Of a DNA stretch of 33,779 nt, positions 7,317 through 15,758 are shown in pieces (position 1 is the first letter of the stretch; every line of letters starts with the position of its first letter). The stretch is from NCBI GenBank assembly GCA_036376135.1, contig DASVAW010000002.1:1-33779 (forward strand), given 5' to 3'. Position numbers and translations under genes: made by a program. The notes beneath the pieces were generated by a model. It did no database searches, was not told the origin of the DNA, and worked only from the letters and a program-made list of their open reading frames with translations. This DNA is from Candidatus Polarisedimenticolaceae bacterium. GTDB taxonomy: Bacteria > Acidobacteriota > Polarisedimenticolia > Polarisedimenticolales > DASRJG01.

Positions 7317-9565
7317 CGTCGCGGCCGGAACGACTTCATGGCGCCGACGACGTTGGAGTAGTCGTCGGTCCAGAGGTACCGGGCGCGCGTCGCGTCCAGC
7401 TCCTCCCGCGGGATCGACCACCACCGCGCGTCGCCGTCGAACGGGAACGGGGCGTCGGTCGACGCGGCGAGGACGGCCCACGTCGAGTCGTCCTTGGCCT
7501 CGACGACCGCGCCGAATCCCGTCGCCTCGTCCCATCGGACCGCGCCGCGCCGGCCGAGGGCGTGCGCGATCGCCTCGACCACCGGGGCGAGGTCGACGTA
7601 CTGGTTGGACAGGTGGAACGCGATCAGCCCGTCGGGCTTGAGCTTGCGCAGGTAGATCGCGACCGCCTCCCTGGTGAGCAGGTGCGCCGGGATCGCGTCG
7701 CTCGAGAAGGCGTCGATGACGATGAGGTCGTAGGTCGCGTCGTCGGCCTCGGCGATCCTGAGCCGGCCGTCGCCCAGGACGAAGTCGAGCGTCGCCTTCG
7801 ACTCCGAGACGAACGTGAACCACTCCGGGTTCCGCGCGATGCGCACCACCGCCGGATCGATGTCGTAGATCGTGAACGCGTCCCCGGGGGCCCCGTACGC
7901 GGCGAGGGAGCCGGCGCCCAGGCCGATCAGTCCCATGCGCACCGGGCGCCCGCGGGCGTGCAGGGTTTCGAAGACCTGGCCGATCGGCCCCGACGGGTGG
8001 AAGTAGGTCGTCGGCATGGCGCGACGCCTCACGTCGAGCGACTGCATCCCGTGGCGGGTCGGGCCGTGCAGGAGGACGCGGTAGGGGTTCGCGAAGATCA
8101 GCGAGCTCCCCTCGTCGATCTTGTAGGGCTTCCCCTCGAAGTCGAGCACGCGATGGACGCCGAAAAACGTCCGCTCCTGGTGGATCACGTCGACCGACTG
8201 CGCCGTCCGCGTCCACGCGAATCCGAGCAGGACGGCGAAGGCGAGGCCGAAACGCCGCGTCCACCCCAGGGTCGCGAGACAAAGCGTCGACGGGAGTCCG
8301 ACGGCGAGCCACGTGCGCGCCAGGGGGGACAACCCTTCCGCCGCCTGCACGAACCGGCCGGTGCCGAGCAGCAGCAGCGCCAGGGCCGCGGGGACGGCGA
8401 GGTCGAGCGCGGTGCTCCGGCGCTCGGGCGCGCCCCAGGCCGGCCGGAGGAAACAGGCGGCGGCGAGCATCAGCGGGAACTCGAGGACGTCGTTGAAGAC
8501 CACCGGCGCGACGAGCGCGTTGAAGGCGCCGCCGAGGACGCCGCCGAGGGCGATCACGAGGTAGTACTGGGTGAGGTGCGACGCGGCGGGCCGGGCGTCG
8601 GCGAGCCTGCCGTGGGCGACGAGCGCCGCGGCGACCATCGCGGCGAGCGCGAGGGTCAGCTCGACCAGACCGTCCGGCTCCACGCCCGGGAAGGTCACGG
8701 CGGCGACGGCGACCGCGAGCATCGCGAGCGCGACCCCGGAGGCCGGGACGAGCCACGAGGGCCGCCCCTTGGCGAACACGATCACGAACGTGAGCAGGTA
8801 CAACGCGAGGGGGACGACCCACAGGAGCGGGACCGAGGCGATGTCGGTCGTCAGGTACTGCGTCGTGGCGAGCAGGAGGCTCGACGGGACGAACGCGTAC
8901 ACCAGCCAGCGCAGGCGGTCTCCCCACGACACCGGGGCGTCGTCGACGGCGTCGGCGGCGCGCGAAGGCGCGTGCCCCCTTCGCAGGACGAAGGCCCCGC
9001 AAGCCAGGACGAACAGGACGTACAGGCCGTATCCCGCCGTCCAGAACCCCGCCTGTCCGCGCAGGGTCAGCCACGGCTCGAGAACGAAGGGGTAGGCGAG
9101 CAGGCCCGCGAAGCTGCCGACGTTGCTCGCCGCGTAGAGGAAATAGGGATCGGCGGCGTCGCGGTGCCCGGTCCGCGAGAACCAGCGCTGGATCAGGGGG
9201 CCCGTCGTCGCGACCACGAAGAACGGGAGCCCGCACGTCCACGTCAGCGCGGAGAGGAGCCAGACGACCGGCGAGCCGCTCTCCGGCGGGGCGCTCAGGC
9301 CGCGCGCCCCGATCGGCAGGAAGAGGAAGGGGAGCAGCAGGACGGCGCCGTGGACCGCCACCTGCGCGCGGAGCGATCTCCTGGACCCGAGGGCGTGGGC
9401 GTAGGCGTAGCCGGCGAGCAGCCCCGCCTGGAAGAAGACCATGCACGTGTTCCATACGGAGGGGCTGCCGCCCAGCAGGGGCAGCAGCATCTTCGCCACC
9501 ATCGGCTGGACGAGGAAGAGGAGGCCCGCGCCGGTCAGGATGGCCAGAAAGAACGTCGCGAGCAT
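7313..9565 (-). CDS. Fused MFS-like membrane protein / spermidine-synthase-like protein
   Basis: A 750-aa protein. The N-terminal half (about 1-420) is a series of hydrophobic helices beginning FFLAILTGAGLLFLVQPMVA, of the type found in fused MFS/spermidine synthases. The C-terminal half (about 450-750) is a Rossmann methyltransferase-like domain with GLGAGSLAAYG (from 548), an acidic YDIDP strand end, LGDGR and VIDAFSSDAIP, as in the SpeE superfamily. The usual SpeE active-site DxxDP is not evident (DAFSSD instead), so true polyamine synthesis is doubtful. No polyamine genes lie nearby. It converges on the aminotransferase, with stop codons overlapping. Confidence 0.88.
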   Translation of the reverse strand: MLATFFLAILTGAGLLFLVQPMVAKMLLPLLGGSPSVWNTCMVFFQAGLLAGYAYAHALGSRRSLRAQVAVHGAVLLLPFLFLPIGARGLSAPPESGSPVVWLLSALTWTCGLPFFVVATTGPLIQRWFSRTGHRDAADPYFLYAASNVGSFAGLLAYPFVLEPWLTLRGQAGFWTAGYGLYVLFVLACGAFVLRRGHAPSRAADAVDDAPVSWGDRLRWLVYAFVPSSLLLATTQYLTTDIASVPLLWVVPLALYLLTFVIVFAKGRPSWLVPASGVALAMLAVAVAAVTFPGVEPDGLVELTLALAAMVAAALVAHGRLADARPAASHLTQYYLVIALGGVLGGAFNALVAPVVFNDVLEFPLMLAAACFLRPAWGAPERRSTALDLAVPAALALLLLGTGRFVQAAEGLSPLARTWLAVGLPSTLCLATLGWTRRFGLAFAVLLGFAWTRTAQSVDVIHQERTFFGVHRVLDFEGKPYKIDEGSSLIFANPYRVLLHGPTRHGMQSLDVRRRAMPTTYFHPSGPIGQVFETLHARGRPVRMGLIGLGAGSLAAYGAPGDAFTIYDIDPAVVRIARNPEWFTFVSESKATLDFVLGDGRLRIAEADDATYDLIVIDAFSSDAIPAHLLTREAVAIYLRKLKPDGLIAFHLSNQYVDLAPVVEAIAHALGRRGAVRWDEATGFGAVVEAKDDSTWAVLAASTDAPFPFDGDARWWSIPREELDATRARYLWTDDYSNVVGAMKSFRPRR

Positions 9566-9573
9566 CGCGGGAG

Positions 9574-9602
9574 TTTATACGGCGTCCATAATGCGCCGTC
9601 GA
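9574..9602 (-). promoter_or_regulatory. Promoter of the MFS/spermidine-synthase-like gene
   Basis: On the minus strand: -35 TCGACG (9602-9597), a 17-bp spacer and -10 TATAAA (9579-9574), with only 8 nt to the ATG at 9565. The transcript would begin at or 1-2 nt before the start codon, so it is nearly leaderless. The -35 box overlaps the ATG of the divergent flavoprotein gene, so the two genes probably compete for polymerase here. Confidence 0.55.
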
Positions 9603-10819
9603 TGGCGGAGTCCTGTGCGGTCGCGATCGTCGGGGCGGGGGCCGCGGGGCTCGCGGCGGGCATCTTCGCCGCCGAGACGTCGCCGGGGTCGCGGACCGTC
9701 CTCCTCGACGGCGCACCCCGCCTCGGCGCCAAGATCCTCATCGCCGGCGGGGGACGGTGCAACGTCACGCACGAGGCCGTCCGCCCGGAGGACTTCCACG
9801 GTTCCCGGACCTTCGTGAAGCACGTGCTCGCCGCGTTCGACGCCGGTGCCGCGGCGAGGTGGTTCGAGTCGCTCGGCGTTCCCCTGAAGCGCGAGGCGAC
9901 GGGGAAGCTCTTCCCGGCGAGCGATCGCGCGCGCGACGTGCTCGACGCTCTCGTGCGCCGGTGCGGCGAGCTGGGCGTCGAGATCCGGACCTCCTCGAAG
10001 GTCGCGTCGGTCGCGGTGGAGGACGACGGGTTCCGGATCGACGGGACCCTCCGGGCGCGGCGCGTGATCCTGGCGGCCGGGGGCCGCTCGGTCCCCGCGA
10101 CTGGCAGCGACGGCTCCGGATACGCGCTCGCCCGCGCGCTCGGGCATACGGTGACGCCGACCTTTCCGGCGCTGGTCCCGCTCCTGCTCGCCGACGGGTT
10201 CTTCCACGCCTCGCTCTCGGGGGTGTCCCACGAGGTCGAGCTCACCGTGCGCGCGGAAGGGCGCGTCGCCGAGCGGCGGGTCGGGAGCCTGCTCTGGACG
10301 CATTTCGGGGTCAGCGGTCCCGTCGTCCTCGACGCGAGCCGCGCCTGGATCGAAACGCCCGGCGCGACGCTTCATGCGTCGATGTTCCCGGGCGAGCCCT
10401 TCGAGGGGGTGGAGCGCTGGCTCGTCGGCGAGCGGCGCACGCTCGCCAACGCCCTCGCCGACCGGCTCCCCGCGCGGGTCGCGGAGGCGCTGGCGCGGCA
10501 CGTGCGGATCGATCCCGGCGAGCGCGCGGCGCGGCTGGCGCGGGAGGATCGGCGCCGGCTCGTGCACGCGCTGACCGCGCTCGAGCTCCCCGTCGTGGGC
10601 GACCGCGGCTGGAACCACGCCGAGGTGACCGCAGGCGGGGTGCCCCTCGCGGAGGTCGACTTCCGCACCCTGCGGTCGAAGGCGACTCCGGGGCTCCACC
10701 TCGCGGGGGAGATCCTCGACTGCGACGGCCGGATCGGCGGCTTCAACTTCCAGTGGGCGTGGGCGACCGGGCACCTCGCGGGGCGAGCGGCGGCGCGCGC
10801 GGGCGAGGATCGGCGTTGA
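9602..10819 (+). CDS. BaiN/YhiN-family FAD-dependent oxidoreductase (HI0933-like)
   Basis: A 405-aa flavoprotein. It has the dinucleotide-binding GAGAAGLAAG (11-20), the family signature GGGRCNVTH (49-57), a second nucleotide-facing AAGGRSVPATGSDGSGYALA segment, and the C-terminal GEILDCDGRIGGFNFQWAWA motif that closes over FAD. These define the HI0933/YhiN/BaiN group. Some members reduce bile-acid intermediates, but most have no known substrate. ATG 9602 leaves the Rossmann strand 8 residues from the N-terminus. The weak -10-like CATAAT at 9587-9592 is the best promoter candidate. The stop codon overlaps the TTG start of the patatin gene, suggesting coupled translation. Confidence 0.92.
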   Translation: MAESCAVAIVGAGAAGLAAGIFAAETSPGSRTVLLDGAPRLGAKILIAGGGRCNVTHEAVRPEDFHGSRTFVKHVLAAFDAGAAARWFESLGVPLKREATGKLFPASDRARDVLDALVRRCGELGVEIRTSSKVASVAVEDDGFRIDGTLRARRVILAAGGRSVPATGSDGSGYALARALGHTVTPTFPALVPLLLADGFFHASLSGVSHEVELTVRAEGRVAERRVGSLLWTHFGVSGPVVLDASRAWIETPGATLHASMFPGEPFEGVERWLVGERRTLANALADRLPARVAEALARHVRIDPGERAARLAREDRRRLVHALTALELPVVGDRGWNHAEVTAGGVPLAEVDFRTLRSKATPGLHLAGEILDCDGRIGGFNFQWAWATGHLAGRAAARAGEDRR

Positions 10820-13515
10820 GGCGGGCGCGAGCCGGGGCGCTGCTCCTCGCCGCGCTCGCGTGGCGGGGCGCGTCCGGGGAGGAGGTCGTCGAGCTTCGTC
10901 CCGAGCGGATCCCCCCCGACGGCGTGTTCCGGTGGTTCGCCGACTGGCGGCCGTCGTCCTCGCCGCGCTGGGCGCTCGCGCTCGGCGGGGGCGGCTCGTG
11001 GGGGATCGCGCACATCGGCGTGCTCGAGGCGCTCGAGGACGACGGGTTGCGTCCCGACGCCATCGCGGGGACCTCGATCGGCGCGATGGTGGGAGCGTTC
11101 GCCGCGGTCGGGGCGTCGCCGTACGAGATCGAGCGCTCCTTCATCGAGAACGACTGGAACACCGTCCTGACCCGGCAGGCGCGTCCGCGCGGCGCCTCTT
11201 CTCCCGACGACCCGCTCGCCTCCCAGGCGGCTCTCCTGAGGTTCGGCCGCCGCCGCGGCGGTTCGCCGCTCCTCTATCGCGGCCTGGTCTCCGACGCACC
11301 CCTGAACATCGAGCTCGTGCGCCACCTCTCCTGGGCGAGCGTGGCGGCCGGCGGCGACTTCGACCGGCTTCCGATCCGCTTTCGGGCGGTCACGACCGAT
11401 CTCGTCTCGGGGGAGCGCTTCGCGCCGGCCTCGGGCACGCTCCCGGTGATCGTGCGCGCGAGCATCGGCCTGCCGCTGTTCCGCCCGGTGTCGTACGAGG
11501 GGCGACTGCTCGTGGACGGGGGCGCCCTCGAGAACGTGCCGGTGCGCGCGGCGCGCGAGGCCGGCGTCGACCGGGTCGTCGCCGTGCAGCTCACGATCGA
11601 CGGACGCGACCTCGCCGCGGCTCCGGCCATCTCCTCGGTGACCGCGCAGATCGCCCGCAGCTACGACATCTCCGGTGCGGAACAGCGCCGCGCCCTGCTC
11701 GCGAGCGCCGACGCGAAGATCAACATCGCGGTCGGCGAGATCTCGTTCGTCGACTTCCACTCCAACGTCGCGACGACCGTGGAGATCGGGCGCGAGGCGT
11801 GGCAGGCCCATCGCGAGGAGGTCCTCGCGGCGCTCGAGCGCGACGCCCCCCGTTTCGCCGTGCGCGCGATCGAGGCGGGGGAGGGCGTCGAGTCGATCAT
11901 GGCGGCGGAGATGGCGGTTCGACTCGGGATCGACGGATCCGCGCGCGCGGTTTCGGCGCTGCGCCTCGAGCTCGAGCTGATCCGCATCCTGAGGCGAGGC
12001 GGCTACGAGGACGGTCGGCTCCGCGTCCACCCGGACGGGCGGGTCGAGGTCGTCCTCGGCCGCGGCGCGGTCGTCCGGGAGCTGCGTCTCGACGTGCCTC
12101 CCGCCCTCGTGCCGGAGTTCGAAGGGATCCGGCTCGACCGGCTCCCGTCGCCGGTCCTGCCGCGAACCGTGATGGCGGCGGTGGACGCGGCATTGATCCG
12201 CGCCCGGGAGCGCGGCTTGTTCCTGTGCTCGCTGCGCGAGGTCCAGTGGGAGGCCGAAACCGGCGTCCTCCGCGTCGTCGTGGACGAGGGACGCCTCGTC
12301 CGTCTCGACGCGGTCTCGGCGGCGTCGGGGGAGCTCGTCGAGTCGGAGCCCCCGGACGGCCTGGAAGGGGCCGCGACGTTGCGAAGGCTCGAGGATCTCT
12401 TCGTCGAGCTCGATCACCGTCGCGAAGCGGAGTCGGTCCGCACCCTGTCGGTCGCGCGCGAGGGGGAGGGGTACGGCGTGACGCTCCACGTCGAGGAGCC
12501 GCCCGCGTGGGAGGCCACGCTCCAGCCCGGATTGAGCGACGCCCTGGGGCCGACGGTATTCGCGCGCTTCTCGCTGCCTTCGCTTGCCGGGTGGGCGCAC
12601 TGGGACATGGACGCGAGGGTCGCGGCGTGGCGCCTGGGCCAGCAGCTCGCGATCGAGGTGACCCCGCCCAGCCGCTGGCTCGTGGCGCGCGGGGTCGTCG
12701 CGCGGACGCGGCTGCCGGACTACGGCCCGAGCGGCGAGCTTCGCGGGTCCCGCGGCTTCGGGCTCCAGGCCGGGGCGTTCGGCGTCCGGACGCGGCAGGG
12801 GCGCTGGGGAACCCCGGAGGCGCTCCTCGCGGTGCGGACCGTGGAGGACGACGCGTTCCTCCAGCCCGCCGGCGTGGGCACGGGGCGGGATCCCTCGGAG
12901 GACCCGGACGAGCCGAGCATCGACTACGCCGTCGATCTCGCGTGGAGCGGCGATCGCCGCGACGATCCAGCCCGGCCGACCGCGGGCATCGCCTGGGAGC
13001 TGTTCACGACGCTTCCGTTCGCGGGGGAGCGGCGCGCGGCGGTCGCGACCGCGAACCTCGCGCTGCACCTCCCGTTCGGGAGCGCGCGACGGGTCTGGGC
13101 GGCGTTGCAGCTGCACGGCGCCGAGGCGCAGGACGACCGGCCGCTTCCCCTCGACCGGTGGAGCGACGTCGGAAGCTGGAGCGACGCTCCGGGCATGCTC
13201 CCCGCGCGCGGCCTGTCCCCCGACATCCGGCGCGGGACCGTCGCGCTGCGCGTGCGCGTCGCCGAGTTCGCGGGGACGTCGTTCGTCGCGGGGGCGAGCG
13301 CCGCGTCCTGGGAGATGGGGGAGGTGCGCGCGGACGAGACACTCGACCGCAGGGGACACGGCGTCGCGATCTTCACCGAGGTTTCCTACGGCCGGTACGG
13401 CCCCTTCGTCCTGGGATTCGCCCGCGGCTCGGAGGACTCGAACACCGTCTACCTGCTCGCGCGACCGTTCACGGTCCCGTGGCCGGGACCGAGGATCCGG
13501 CTGCCGGGGCGGTGA
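10816..13515 (+). CDS. Patatin-like phospholipase fused to POTRA-like region and outer-membrane beta-barrel (type Vd-like)
   Basis: An 899-aa protein read from TTG 10816, which overlaps the previous stop (TTGA). This start gives a complete signal peptide (RRARAGALLLAALAWRGASG). The patatin domain (about 50-350) has the oxyanion GGGGSWG (57-63), nucleophile elbow GTSIG (S87) and the dyad aspartate in DGGALEN (D234). A POTRA-like alpha/beta stretch follows (about 385-520), then about 340 residues of amphipathic strands with GDRRDDPARPTAG, resembling the BamA/D15 surface-antigen barrel. The order matches the PlpD/FplA type Vd autotransporters, in which the lipase passenger is displayed or released through its own barrel. 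At 899 residues it is longer than PlpD. The C-terminus ends in RLPGR rather than an aromatic residue, so barrel insertion deserves testing. Confidence 0.88.
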   Translation: MRRARAGALLLAALAWRGASGEEVVELRPERIPPDGVFRWFADWRPSSSPRWALALGGGGSWGIAHIGVLEALEDDGLRPDAIAGTSIGAMVGAFAAVGASPYEIERSFIENDWNTVLTRQARPRGASSPDDPLASQAALLRFGRRRGGSPLLYRGLVSDAPLNIELVRHLSWASVAAGGDFDRLPIRFRAVTTDLVSGERFAPASGTLPVIVRASIGLPLFRPVSYEGRLLVDGGALENVPVRAAREAGVDRVVAVQLTIDGRDLAAAPAISSVTAQIARSYDISGAEQRRALLASADAKINIAVGEISFVDFHSNVATTVEIGREAWQAHREEVLAALERDAPRFAVRAIEAGEGVESIMAAEMAVRLGIDGSARAVSALRLELELIRILRRGGYEDGRLRVHPDGRVEVVLGRGAVVRELRLDVPPALVPEFEGIRLDRLPSPVLPRTVMAAVDAALIRARERGLFLCSLREVQWEAETGVLRVVVDEGRLVRLDAVSAASGELVESEPPDGLEGAATLRRLEDLFVELDHRREAESVRTLSVAREGEGYGVTLHVEEPPAWEATLQPGLSDALGPTVFARFSLPSLAGWAHWDMDARVAAWRLGQQLAIEVTPPSRWLVARGVVARTRLPDYGPSGELRGSRGFGLQAGAFGVRTRQGRWGTPEALLAVRTVEDDAFLQPAGVGTGRDPSEDPDEPSIDYAVDLAWSGDRRDDPARPTAGIAWELFTTLPFAGERRAAVATANLALHLPFGSARRVWAALQLHGAEAQDDRPLPLDRWSDVGSWSDAPGMLPARGLSPDIRRGTVALRVRVAEFAGTSFVAGASAASWEMGEVRADETLDRRGHGVAIFTEVSYGRYGPFVLGFARGSEDSNTVYLLARPFTVPWPGPRIRLPGR

Positions 13516-13653
13516 GGCGCCGCGGGACTCCCCCCCATGCGCCTTGCCCAAAGTCAACGCCCGCGCGGCACATGTTTCTTGTGATCGTCGCCGCACTCCG
13601 GTACTCCTTTGCGCAACGGGGATGCCCGATTCCGGGCACACCGCGCCGGGGCA

Positions 13654-13686
13654 GGCGACGACCCGGCGACCGGGTATCTCGTCGCC
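13654..13686 (+). promoter_or_regulatory. Strong stem-loop in the leader of the copper operon
   Basis: GGCGACGA (13654-13661) pairs with TCGTCGCC (13679-13686), and the adjoining CCCGG (13662-13666) pairs with CCGGG (13670-13674). The loop is CGA, with a 4-nt TATC bulge on the 3' side: 13 base pairs in all. A smaller hairpin, TGCCCG-ATTC-CGGGCA, lies at 13623-13638. Both sit in the 193-bp gap before the multicopper oxidase. The larger ends 22 nt before its ATG and just ahead of the AGGGGG ribosome-binding site (13693-13698). There is no U-tract, so it is not an ordinary intrinsic terminator. A weak promoter candidate (TTGTGA 13579, 17 bp, TACTCC 13602) would place both hairpins in the leader. 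A regulatory role is inferred. Confidence 0.5.
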
Positions 13687-13708
13687 ACGTCGAGGGGGCT
13701 TGAGAATC

Positions 13709-15736
13709 ATGCGCAGGTCGTTCGCCAGGGAAAGCCTCGTGCTCCTGGTCACGGCGACGGCCCTGCTCGCGATGCCGGAAGCATCCGCGCAGCAGGTGCC
13801 CCTGCCCGGGACCAACATTCAGAAATGGGTCGATCCGATGCCGGTCTTCCCGGCGCGCGTGGACGCCACCCAACCTCTCGAGGTCCGCATGGCGGAGGTG
13901 CAGCAACGCGTCCTCCCCGCCGCGATCTACGAGAACCTCCCCGCGCCCTTCGGCGCGGGCACGTTCGTCTGGGGATACGGCTTCACGGAGCTCGGCCCGG
14001 ACGGTCGCTCGTTCCCGGTCTACTACCCCGGCTTCACCGTGGTCGCAAAGCGCGGCACGCCGACCACGATGACGTTCCTCAACGACCTCGTGAACCCGTT
14101 CCTGCAGTCGTACCCCGGCGGCGGCGGAGCGCCGATCTTCGCGGTCGACGCCACGCTGAACTGGGCCGATCCCCTCGATCAGGGGGCGAGCTTCTCCCCC
14201 TACGACGGCCCGGTCCCCGTCTGCGTGCACCTGCACGGCGGCGAGGTTCCCTCCGCGTTCGACGGAGGCCCCGACGCATGGTTCACGCCGAACACTCCCG
14301 GGAACCAGCCGATCACCGGCCCCGGCTACGTGACGAACGTCTACACGTATCCGAACGGCCAGGAGGCGGCGACGATCTGGATGCACGACCACGCTCTGGG
14401 GATCACGCGCCTGACTCCGCACATGGGGATGGCGGCGTTCTACTTCCTCCAGGATCCCGTCAACGACCCGCAGAATCTCCCGACGGGCAAGTACGACCAG
14501 GAGATCGTGATCCAGGATCGTCTGTTCGACACGAACGGGCAGCTGATCTTCCCCGCCGTCGGCGACAACCCGGACGTCCACCCGTTCTGGCTCCCCGAGT
14601 TCTACGGGGACACGATCCTCGTGAACGGGAAGAGCTGGCCGTACTTCGACGTCGAGCCGCGCCGCTACCGCCTGCGTCTGCTCAACGGCTCGAACGCCCG
14701 CTTCTACAACCTCGCTTTCGACAACCCGCGCGTGAAGGTCTGGCAGATCGGAACCGACGGCGGCTACCTCGACGCCCCGGTCCCGCTGAAGACCCTGCTG
14801 CTCGCCCCCGGCGAGCGCGCCGAGCTCATCGTCGATTTCCGCCGCGCCAAGCGCGAGACCACGCTCCTCACGAACAACGCGAAGTCGCCGTACCCGGTCG
14901 GCGCTCCCGCCGACCCGCGCACCGTCGGCCAGATCCTCCAGTTCCGGATCTCCGACGGGACCGACGTCGTGGATCACAGCTGCGATCCCGGGGCCGGCGA
15001 ATGCGTGCTGCGGCCGAACAACCGGATCGTCCGGTTGAACCCCGATCCCGCGCAGGTTCCCACGCGCCGCCTGACCCTCAACGAGGAGCAGGGAGCGAAC
15101 GGCCCGCTGACCCTCTTCATGAACAACACCGAGCTGGGCGACCTCGGCGTCGAGGGGACGCTCGACGAGAAGCCCCGCGTCGGATCGACGGAGATCTGGG
15201 AGATCGTGAACATCTCCGCCGACAGCCATCCGATCCACACCCACCTCGTCGACTTCCAGGTGCTCAGTCGCCAGGCGCTGCAGTCCTCGAAGTACGTCTC
15301 CGCCTACGATGCGTCGTTCCCCGGCGGGTTGTGGAAGGGCGTGAACTATCCCCCGGGCGTTCTGATGCCGGGCTTCGGCCCGCCGCTCGCCTACGGCAAC
15401 TGCCTGCCGGGCACCGTCTGCGGGGGCAACCCCGATCCCGGACCGTACCTCCAGGGGATGCCGATGGGGCCGTACCCGTACGAGCAAGGGTGGAAGGACA
15501 CCGTCCAGTCCAACCCCGGCGAAGTGCTTCGCATCGCGGTCCGCTGGGCGCCCACGAACACGCCGAGCGCCGCGGCGCAGCCCGGCGTGAACCTCTATCC
15601 CTTCGACCCCACCGCGAAGCTCGGCGTCCTCGACGACGGCTTCGGATACCCGGGAGGGCCGGGGTACGTCTGGCACTGCCACATCATCGACCACGAGGAC
15701 AACGAGATGATGCGGCGCTACGAGGTGACCCCCTAG
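13709..15736 (+). CDS. Multicopper oxidase (CotA/bilirubin-oxidase type)
   Basis: A 675-aa secreted protein; the start at 13709 follows AGGGGG at 13693-13698 and gives a signal peptide (RRSFARESLVLLVTATALLA, cleavage near ASAQQ). All copper ligands are present: HLHGG (H174, H176) and WMHDH (H226, H228) for the trinuclear centre, HPIHTH (H507, H510, H512), and HCHIIDHEDNEMM with H656, C657, H658, H662 and axial M667 for the T1 and T3 sites. The surrounding WMHDHALGITRL resembles the CotA segment. It should oxidise phenols, bilirubin-like compounds or Cu(I) at the expense of O2 in the periplasm. As first gene of the copper unit, a cuprous-oxidase or detoxifying role is the best inference. Confidence 0.95.
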   Translation: MRRSFARESLVLLVTATALLAMPEASAQQVPLPGTNIQKWVDPMPVFPARVDATQPLEVRMAEVQQRVLPAAIYENLPAPFGAGTFVWGYGFTELGPDGRSFPVYYPGFTVVAKRGTPTTMTFLNDLVNPFLQSYPGGGGAPIFAVDATLNWADPLDQGASFSPYDGPVPVCVHLHGGEVPSAFDGGPDAWFTPNTPGNQPITGPGYVTNVYTYPNGQEAATIWMHDHALGITRLTPHMGMAAFYFLQDPVNDPQNLPTGKYDQEIVIQDRLFDTNGQLIFPAVGDNPDVHPFWLPEFYGDTILVNGKSWPYFDVEPRRYRLRLLNGSNARFYNLAFDNPRVKVWQIGTDGGYLDAPVPLKTLLLAPGERAELIVDFRRAKRETTLLTNNAKSPYPVGAPADPRTVGQILQFRISDGTDVVDHSCDPGAGECVLRPNNRIVRLNPDPAQVPTRRLTLNEEQGANGPLTLFMNNTELGDLGVEGTLDEKPRVGSTEIWEIVNISADSHPIHTHLVDFQVLSRQALQSSKYVSAYDASFPGGLWKGVNYPPGVLMPGFGPPLAYGNCLPGTVCGGNPDPGPYLQGMPMGPYPYEQGWKDTVQSNPGEVLRIAVRWAPTNTPSAAAQPGVNLYPFDPTAKLGVLDDGFGYPGGPGYVWHCHIIDHEDNEMMRRYEVTP

Positions 15737-15758
15737 TCTCCTCGGGACGAAGGCCCCG

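Noticed and set aside
7313-9565. True spermidine synthase
   Set aside because: The active-site DxxDP is not seen and no polyamine genes are nearby, so it is called spermidine-synthase-like only.
5745-9716. Minus-strand open frame of 1323 codons
   Set aside because: It is Arg/Pro-rich, lacks any domain and overlaps the rescue-factor, aminotransferase and spermidine-synthase-like genes. Long spurious frames are expected in GC-rich DNA.
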